This document shows, piece after piece, positions 59,356 to 64,000 of a stretch of 64,000 nucleotides of DNA (positions within the stretch are counted from its first letter, which is position 1; each line of letters begins with the position of its first letter). The stretch comes from Micavibrio sp964400125 (GTDB taxonomy: Bacteria > Pseudomonadota > Alphaproteobacteria > Micavibrionales > Micavibrionaceae). The DNA lies in contig CAYNSR010000002.1 of the NCBI GenBank assembly GCA_964400125.1, positions 1 to 64,000 of the forward strand. The letters run 5' to 3'. The position numbers and the translations under genes are program-made. The notes under the pieces are model-generated. The model ran no database searches and was not told the origin of the DNA. It worked only from the letters and a program-made list of their open reading frames with translations.

Positions 59356-60054
59356 CTACATCAGCCAGCTTCGGAAGCAGCGTTCGATGATGGCACCGAG
59401 AAACCCGATTTGCTCCGTTCCCATGCCGGGATGAAACAGGTCCGGGTTGCGGCTGCCGAAGGCGACCAGTACGCGGGGCGCGCCATCGGCGATATGCAGA
59501 CGCAGCAGACATTGCGATTTCACCAGTCCGGCACCGCCACCATAAAGCTCATCCAGCCCGGCAATGCCGGATTCAAGCAAAATGTGCTGGCGCTTGGTCA
59601 GCAGGTCGAGCGTTCCCGCCCCGACAACACGCACGCCGGTCAGGTCGATTTGCGGCAGGGCGCGGTCATCCAGTTCGACGACCAGCGAGATAATATCCAC
59701 ATCCAGCATCGTCGCCAGATCCATGGTGATGGTATGTATAAAATCGTCAAACCCGTGCGCATCCATCAGCATCAGAATGGCATTGTAAATGCGGGTCTGG
59801 TTATTCATGTTGGCGCGGCTGGTCTCGACGATTTCGCGCGCGCTCTGGATGACATCTTCACGGTCATCCTTCAGGCGCTGGATCATATAGGACTGGAAAT
59901 CCGCAATCTTGCGGTCGTTGTTGACGCGGCGCGGCGGCACCAGAAATTCGGCGGCCTCGGGGTTCCGCGTCAGGAACTGCGGGTTTTTGCGCAGCCATTC
60001 CAGAATATCGTCGTCACTCAGGCGGGTCGTATCTTCGGTCATGGTCTGGGACAT
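59356..60054 (-). CDS. DUF484 family protein
   Basis: A 232-residue protein of the DUF484 family, found next to xerC in many Proteobacteria. DDILEWLRKNPQFLTRNPE is the typical start; a coiled helix and a GAF-like domain follow (about 75-230, with VVELDDRALPQIDLTGVRVV and LVAFGSRNPDLFHPGMGT). The role is unknown; small-molecule binding is expected from the GAF-like fold. In operon with xerC. Confidence 0.88.
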   Translation of the reverse strand: MSQTMTEDTTRLSDDDILEWLRKNPQFLTRNPEAAEFLVPPRRVNNDRKIADFQSYMIQRLKDDREDVIQSAREIVETSRANMNNQTRIYNAILMLMDAHGFDDFIHTITMDLATMLDVDIISLVVELDDRALPQIDLTGVRVVGAGTLDLLTKRQHILLESGIAGLDELYGGGAGLVKSQCLLRLHIADGAPRVLVAFGSRNPDLFHPGMGTEQIGFLGAIIERCFRSWLM

Positions 60055-60142
60055 TTCGGGGAAAAACTCCGGGCATCAGGATCGTACAGGGACGATTCTG
60101 ACCCAAAGCTGCGCGTGACGCAACCTTTTATCGGCTGTGTGC

Positions 60143-60430
60143 TCAGGGCTGTCGCCGCCCCATATCCCTGCGGGCTTGCGCCAGTGCGGCCTTGTAGGCT
60201 TCGAACGCTTTTTCATCCGGGTTTTCGCCGATGGCCACGGCCCCGTCCGGCGTGACGGCGCGCTTGACGCTGGCGGGAATGACGAAGGCGCATTCTGGGC
60301 TTGCAAGATAATTGAATTGAATTTTCCAGCCTTGCTCCAGCAGTTTTTCGCACACATCATTCTCCGGGATCAGCGGGTCCGGTTTAAGAAAATCAGTGAA
60401 GGCGTCTTTCAGTTTTTTTATAATGGACAT
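60143..60430 (-). CDS. Small hypothetical protein
   Basis: A 95-residue soluble protein, start MSIIKKLKDAFTDFLKPDPL, good ribosome-binding site CAGGAGAAAAAAC. A short amphipathic N-terminal helix and a central part with FNYLASPECAFVIPASV; no signal peptide. It lies between the transaldolase and DUF484 genes on the same strand. No family recognised. Confidence 0.65.
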   Translation of the reverse strand: MSIIKKLKDAFTDFLKPDPLIPENDVCEKLLEQGWKIQFNYLASPECAFVIPASVKRAVTPDGAVAIGENPDEKAFEAYKAALAQARRDMGRRQP

Positions 60431-60454
60431 GTTTTTTCTCCTGAACGAGATGGT

Positions 60455-61111
60455 TTATAAAATGCTTTGCCCCGTTTTTTTCCAATCCTCGACAAAGGCC
60501 GCCAGACCCTTGTCGGTTAGCGGGTGCTGATAGAGCTTGCGAATGACATCCGGCGGGCAGGTAACGATATCGGCACCGATCAGCGCGGAATCGACAATGT
60601 GCATTGGGTGGCGCACCGATGCGACCAGAACTTCCGTTTCCCATTGCGGATAATTGTTGTAGATCGTGACGATATCGGAAATCAGTTGCATGCCGTCATG
60701 GGAAATATCGTCAAGCCGTCCGATAAAGGGGGAAATGAAGCTTGCCCCCGCTTTGGCGGCGAGGATGGCCTGCGCCGGGCTGAAACATAAGGTGACATTG
60801 ACCATTGTGCCCTGATCCGATAATTCCTTGCACACTTTCAGCCCCGCCGGGGTCAGCGGGACCTTCACCGCGATATTCTTGGCGATTTTGGCAAGCTTCC
60901 GGCCTTCCTGAATCATGGTGTCATAATCCGTGGCGGCAACTTCGGCGCTGACGGGTCCGGAAACGACGGCGCATATTTCCTCGATCAGGGGAATAAACGG
61001 ACGTCCCGATTTCGCAATCAGGGACGGGTTGGTGGTGACCCCGTCAAGCAGACCGGTTGCCGCCAGATCGCGAATTTCACCAATATCGCCAGTATCAACG
61101 AAGAATTTCAT
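60455..61111 (-). CDS. fsa: Transaldolase / fructose-6-phosphate aldolase (TalC/Fsa type)
   Basis: Short transaldolase-family enzyme, 218 residues, Schiff-base Lys type. MKFFVDTGDIGEIRDLAATGLLDGVTTNPSLI is the family opening; KVPLTPAGL contains the catalytic Lys and SFISPFIGRLDDI and VASVRHPMHI follow. Members act either as transaldolase or as fructose-6-phosphate aldolase; sequence alone does not decide. Start at MKFF (61111) rather than the ATG two codons upstream. Divergent from priA by 46 bases. Confidence 0.93.
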   Translation of the reverse strand: MKFFVDTGDIGEIRDLAATGLLDGVTTNPSLIAKSGRPFIPLIEEICAVVSGPVSAEVAATDYDTMIQEGRKLAKIAKNIAVKVPLTPAGLKVCKELSDQGTMVNVTLCFSPAQAILAAKAGASFISPFIGRLDDISHDGMQLISDIVTIYNNYPQWETEVLVASVRHPMHIVDSALIGADIVTCPPDVIRKLYQHPLTDKGLAAFVEDWKKTGQSIL

Positions 61112-61157
61112 TTGCACACCTGTTTTGGACCAAGGAAACTGTGCTAATCCTTAGCAG

Positions 61158-63419
61158 ATGCAGACGCTTTTTGAAAGTTTTGAGCCGGAGCTGGAAAAAC
61201 CGCCGGAAATTGCCGGTCTGGTGCAGGTTTTGGTGCCGGCCCCGGTTGACCGGGCCTATACCTATGCCGTTCCGGCCGGGATGGTCGCCGTTCCCGGCGA
61301 TTACGTCACCGTGCCTTTGGGCAGGCGTGAAATGGCCGGGGTGGTCTGGGGCGCAAATGCGGAAGACGTCCCCGCCCAGAAACTGAAAACGATCATCACC
61401 AAGGCGGATTTGCCGCCGATGCCCGAGGTCGAGCGTCGTTTTATCGACTGGGTTGCCGCCTATACGATGAGCCCGGTAGGTCTGGTCCTGAAAATGGCGC
61501 TCAGTGTGCCGGGGGCGCTGGAGGCACCAAAGGCGGCGGTCGGTTACCGCCTCTCGGCTCTGGGGCGGGATATCCTTTCCGCGCCCGCCCCGGCGGGGAA
61601 GGGGCGGGCGATCCATGCGCTGTCGCCTGCCGCACGCCGTGTGCTGGAGGTTCTGTCCGCAGGGGCAACCCGTCGCGGGGCGGAACTGGTGACACAGGCG
61701 GGGTGCTCCGCCGCCGTGGTCAAGGGCATGGTTTCAAAGGGGGTGATCGAGGCGGTCGATCTGTTCGCAGCACCGCCATGCCACAACCCCGATATTGATG
61801 CCACTGGCCCCGCTTTGTCCCGCGATCAGGACGCCGCAGCACGGCAGCTTGGCGGCATGGTGAAAGATGGCGGGTACGGCGTCGTCCTGCTCGACGGCGT
61901 GACGGGGGCAGGGAAGACGGAAGTTTATTTCGAAGCCGTGGTCGAGGCCGTCCGGAAGGGACAGCAGGTTTTGATCCTGTTGCCGGAAATTGCCCTTTCC
62001 AATGCCTTTCTGGAGCGTTTCCAGCGGCGCTTCGGCTGCAATCCGGCGCTGTGGCATTCAGGGCTTTCCCCGGCGCAGCGGCGCAATACATGGCGCGGCG
62101 TGGCGCAGGGTCAGTCGCAGGTCGTCATCGGGGCGCGGTCCGCTTTATTTCTGCCCTACCGGAATCTCGGCCTGATCGTCGTCGATGAAGAACACGACCC
62201 GGCATACAAACAAGAAGATGGCGGCGCCATTTATCATGCGCGGGATATGGCGGTAGTGCGGGGGCATTTGTCGAATATTCCCGTTATTCTGGTGTCTGCC
62301 ACGCCATCGCTGGAAACCGTGGTCAATTGCCGCGCCGGGCGTTACACGCATCTGCATCTTCCCGACCGCTACGGCGGCGCGACCATGCCTGACATGCATC
62401 TGATTGATTTGCGCGTTGATAAACCGGGACGTCTGAAATTCATCGCCCCCGCCTTGAAGCAGGCGATCACCGAAACGTTGCAGCGCGGAGAGCAGGTCTT
62501 GCTGTTCCTCAACCGTCGCGGTTACGCGCCGTTGACCCTGTGCCGGACCTGCGGCCAGCGCATGGAATGTCCGCGTTGCACGGCGTGGCTGGTCGAACAC
62601 AGGGCCGGATCGAAACTGCAATGCCATCATTGCGGCTACAACATGCCCTTCCCGAAAAACTGCCCATCCTGCGGCGATGAAGATTCATTGGCGGCGTGCG
62701 GTCCCGGCGTGGAGCGGATCCATGAAGAGGTGCTGGAAGCTTTCCCCGAAGCACGCACGATGATTCTGACCAGCGACACGGCCGACAGCCACGATAAACT
62801 TCGCGCGGCCCTTGACGATATCCGGGAACGGCGCATCGATGTCGTCATCGGCACCCAGATTATCGCCAAGGGTCATCACTTCCCCGGATTGACACTGGTG
62901 GGCGTGATCGATGCTGATCTTGGTCTTGGCGGCGGGGATCTGCGTGCGGCGGAACGGACCTATCAATTGTTGCATCAGGTCGCAGGCCGCGCGGGACGTG
63001 AGGCGTTGGGGGGGCATGTCTATCTACAGACATGGATGCCGGAAAACCGCGTCATGCAGGCGCTGGCTGGGCTTGGCCGGGATGCGTTTCTCGATGTCGA
63101 GGCGCAGGAACGGGAACAGGCGCATATGCCGCCCTATAGCCGTCTGGTCGGCATTATCGTTTCAGGGCGGAATGAAAGGGAGGTCGAAGAGATTGCCGGA
63201 AAACTCGGTAAGACCGCGCCGCAGGCCGGAGGTGTTCGCACATTGGGTCCGGCACCTGCGCCGTTTTACCGCTTGCGCGGTGATTTCCGGCGTCGCCTGC
63301 TGGTTCAGGCGGACAAGGCGGTCAATATTCAAAAAATTGTTGCCGGGTGGCTGGCGGAAACAAAAACCCCGTCAACAATACGGGTCCATGTTGATGTCGA
63401 TCCGCAGAGTTTTTTGTAA
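61158..63419 (+). CDS. priA: Primosomal protein N' (PriA helicase)
   Basis: 3'-to-5' helicase that restarts stalled replication forks, 753 residues. The N-terminal DNA-binding domain starts near VQVLVPAPVDRAYTYAVPAG. Walker A GVTGAGKTEVYFEAV, DEEHDPAYKQEDG, and SATPSLETV follow. Zinc-binding cysteines are in CRTCGQRMECPRC and CHHCGYNMPFPKNCPSC. GTQIIAKGHHFPGLTLVG and QVAGRAGR complete the helicase motifs. A double-hairpin repeat lies just after the stop. Confidence 0.96.
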   Translation: MQTLFESFEPELEKPPEIAGLVQVLVPAPVDRAYTYAVPAGMVAVPGDYVTVPLGRREMAGVVWGANAEDVPAQKLKTIITKADLPPMPEVERRFIDWVAAYTMSPVGLVLKMALSVPGALEAPKAAVGYRLSALGRDILSAPAPAGKGRAIHALSPAARRVLEVLSAGATRRGAELVTQAGCSAAVVKGMVSKGVIEAVDLFAAPPCHNPDIDATGPALSRDQDAAARQLGGMVKDGGYGVVLLDGVTGAGKTEVYFEAVVEAVRKGQQVLILLPEIALSNAFLERFQRRFGCNPALWHSGLSPAQRRNTWRGVAQGQSQVVIGARSALFLPYRNLGLIVVDEEHDPAYKQEDGGAIYHARDMAVVRGHLSNIPVILVSATPSLETVVNCRAGRYTHLHLPDRYGGATMPDMHLIDLRVDKPGRLKFIAPALKQAITETLQRGEQVLLFLNRRGYAPLTLCRTCGQRMECPRCTAWLVEHRAGSKLQCHHCGYNMPFPKNCPSCGDEDSLAACGPGVERIHEEVLEAFPEARTMILTSDTADSHDKLRAALDDIRERRIDVVIGTQIIAKGHHFPGLTLVGVIDADLGLGGGDLRAAERTYQLLHQVAGRAGREALGGHVYLQTWMPENRVMQALAGLGRDAFLDVEAQEREQAHMPPYSRLVGIIVSGRNEREVEEIAGKLGKTAPQAGGVRTLGPAPAPFYRLRGDFRRRLLVQADKAVNIQKIVAGWLAETKTPSTIRVHVDVDPQSFL

Positions 63420-63447
63420 GAGTCCATTTTAAACTCATAAATTGCAT

Positions 63448-63554
63448 CGTCATTGCCTGAATTTTCCGCAAGGAAAATTCTAAGGCAATCCATAAGATAT
63501 TGAGATTCATGGATTCCCCTAGAATTTTTGCTTGCAAAAATTCGGGGAATGACG
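63448..63554. repeat. Double-hairpin palindromic repeat downstream of priA
   Basis: Two hairpins stand in tandem. The first pairs ATTGCCT...GAATTTTCC with GGAAAATTC...AGGCAAT around GCAA; the second pairs ATTCCCC...GAATTTTTGC with GCAAAAATTC...GGGGAAT. Outer ends CGTCATT (63448) and AATGACG (63554) are inverted. Same outer ends as the other CGTCATT-type repeat in the window. It may also serve as priA terminator. Confidence 0.8.
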
Positions 63555-63590
63555 CCGGGGATGGCGTTTTGAAATAAACTCTGAGAGGAA

Positions 63591-63842
63591 TTAGCCGTTC
63601 TTCGCCAGATTGTTGCGCAGGTCGCTCAGGATTTTCATGGCCTCTTCCATCGCGGGCGGGTAATCGCGGCGTTCCACGAACTCACCGCCGCCGGTATTGC
63701 GTGTCATCGACATTTCCAGCGCCCGGGTCAGAGATTCTGAAATCGGGACATCGCCTTGTTCCAGTGCCAGCTCCAGCGCGAAAAGGATCCTGTCGCTGAG
63801 GCGGGTGGCGAGTTTGTCGCCCATATCGAGTTGCTTGGCCAT
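63591..63842 (-). CDS. Small hypothetical protein
   Basis: An 83-residue soluble protein of unknown function, mostly helical: KLATRLSDRILFALELALEQ and a helix near the C-terminus (MEEAMKILSDLRNNLA), with RRDYPP between. No signal peptide or membrane helix. Upstream of the partial gene at the window edge on the same strand there is a 46-base gap, so the two may be co-transcribed. Confidence 0.65.
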   Translation of the reverse strand: MAKQLDMGDKLATRLSDRILFALELALEQGDVPISESLTRALEMSMTRNTGGGEFVERRDYPPAMEEAMKILSDLRNNLAKNG

Positions 63843-63888
63843 TTTCTTATCCTGCGTGTCTTGTTCACGGATGGGATTGTACCCTGTC

Positions 63889-64000
63889 CTAGAATGTTTT
63901 CAACTTTTCCCGGATGTGATTGTCGTTCATAAAGGTAAAAAATTCCTGCAAAAACGTGCTGCGAACGGCGTCTTTCTCCATCAAAACCTCGTGGAGGGAC
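63889..64000 (-). CDS. C-terminal end of an unknown protein (partial)
   Basis: An open frame enters from the right edge and stops at TAG (63891-63889). The last 37 codons give a helical, charged end, including SLHEVLMEKDAV and FFTFMNDNHIREKLKTF. No assignment is possible from this piece. Confidence 0.55.
   Translation of the reverse strand, partial: SLHEVLMEKDAVRSTFLQEFFTFMNDNHIREKLKTF

Overview
This window is chromosomal DNA from an alphaproteobacterium, seen in the TCA set (mdh, sucC, sucD, sucA, sucB, lpdA), the block xerC / DUF484 / transaldolase / priA, the tatABC-scpAB-nagZ-SPOR block, DUF2336, KdsB (so an LPS-bearing Gram-negative) and class 2 PyrD. Gene content and the load of cell-wall hydrolases would fit a Micavibrio-like lineage, but that placement is inference. 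Coding density is high and many neighbours overlap by ATGA. No intergenic gap exceeds about 300 bases. I saw no tRNA gene, CRISPR array, transposase or riboswitch.

Layout. 1-690: 3' end of an rRNA operon (23S end, 5S, terminator). 700-12,900: rpsU, then the yej peptide importer broken into pieces (yejA, yejB, yejE, yejF) by kdsB, a phosphatase, hypothetical genes, a GIY-YIG gene flanked by palindromic repeats, an M20 peptidase-like hydrolase and GNAT enzymes. 12,900-17,900 (minus): degenerate EAL protein, pyrD, pgsA, xthA, a lipoprotein, an ErpA-like protein. 17,950-27,600: dgt, a sigma factor, SPOR protein, nagZ, scpA, scpB, tatA, tatB, tatC, zapE, DUF2336. 27,700-57,900: TCA genes on the plus strand, repeatedly interrupted. 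57,900-64,000: secreted protein, xerC, DUF484, transaldolase, priA and small hypotheticals.

The main point of the window is the interrupted TCA series. In many alphaproteobacteria these genes stand close together. Here four blocks lie between them: (1) peptidoglycan hydrolases (SLT, GH108, M23) with an XRE-like regulator and a coiled-coil protein between mdh and sucC; (2) a glycosyltransferase and a methyltransferase, reversed, between sucC and sucD; (3) two tandem unknown paralogues and three tandem large prepilin-like proteins between sucD and sucA; (4) a nucleotide-enzyme island between sucB and lpdA.

The island (about 50,826-56,350) is the best candidate for an undescribed system. It encodes a two-domain deaminase, a cytosine/guanine-deaminase-like protein, a roughly 910-residue protein that reads as SLOG-like + HAM1/ITPase-like + SLOG-like + LOG, and a CYTH (triphosphate tunnel) protein. 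Two inward-facing sigma-70-type promoters share a nearly identical -10 region, and the two large genes are visibly AT-richer than the TCA genes around them. A role in modified-nucleotide processing, signalling or defence is inference. The three prepilin-like proteins, all with exactly 17-residue leaders and fibre-like or Cys-rich C-terminal parts, are a second candidate.
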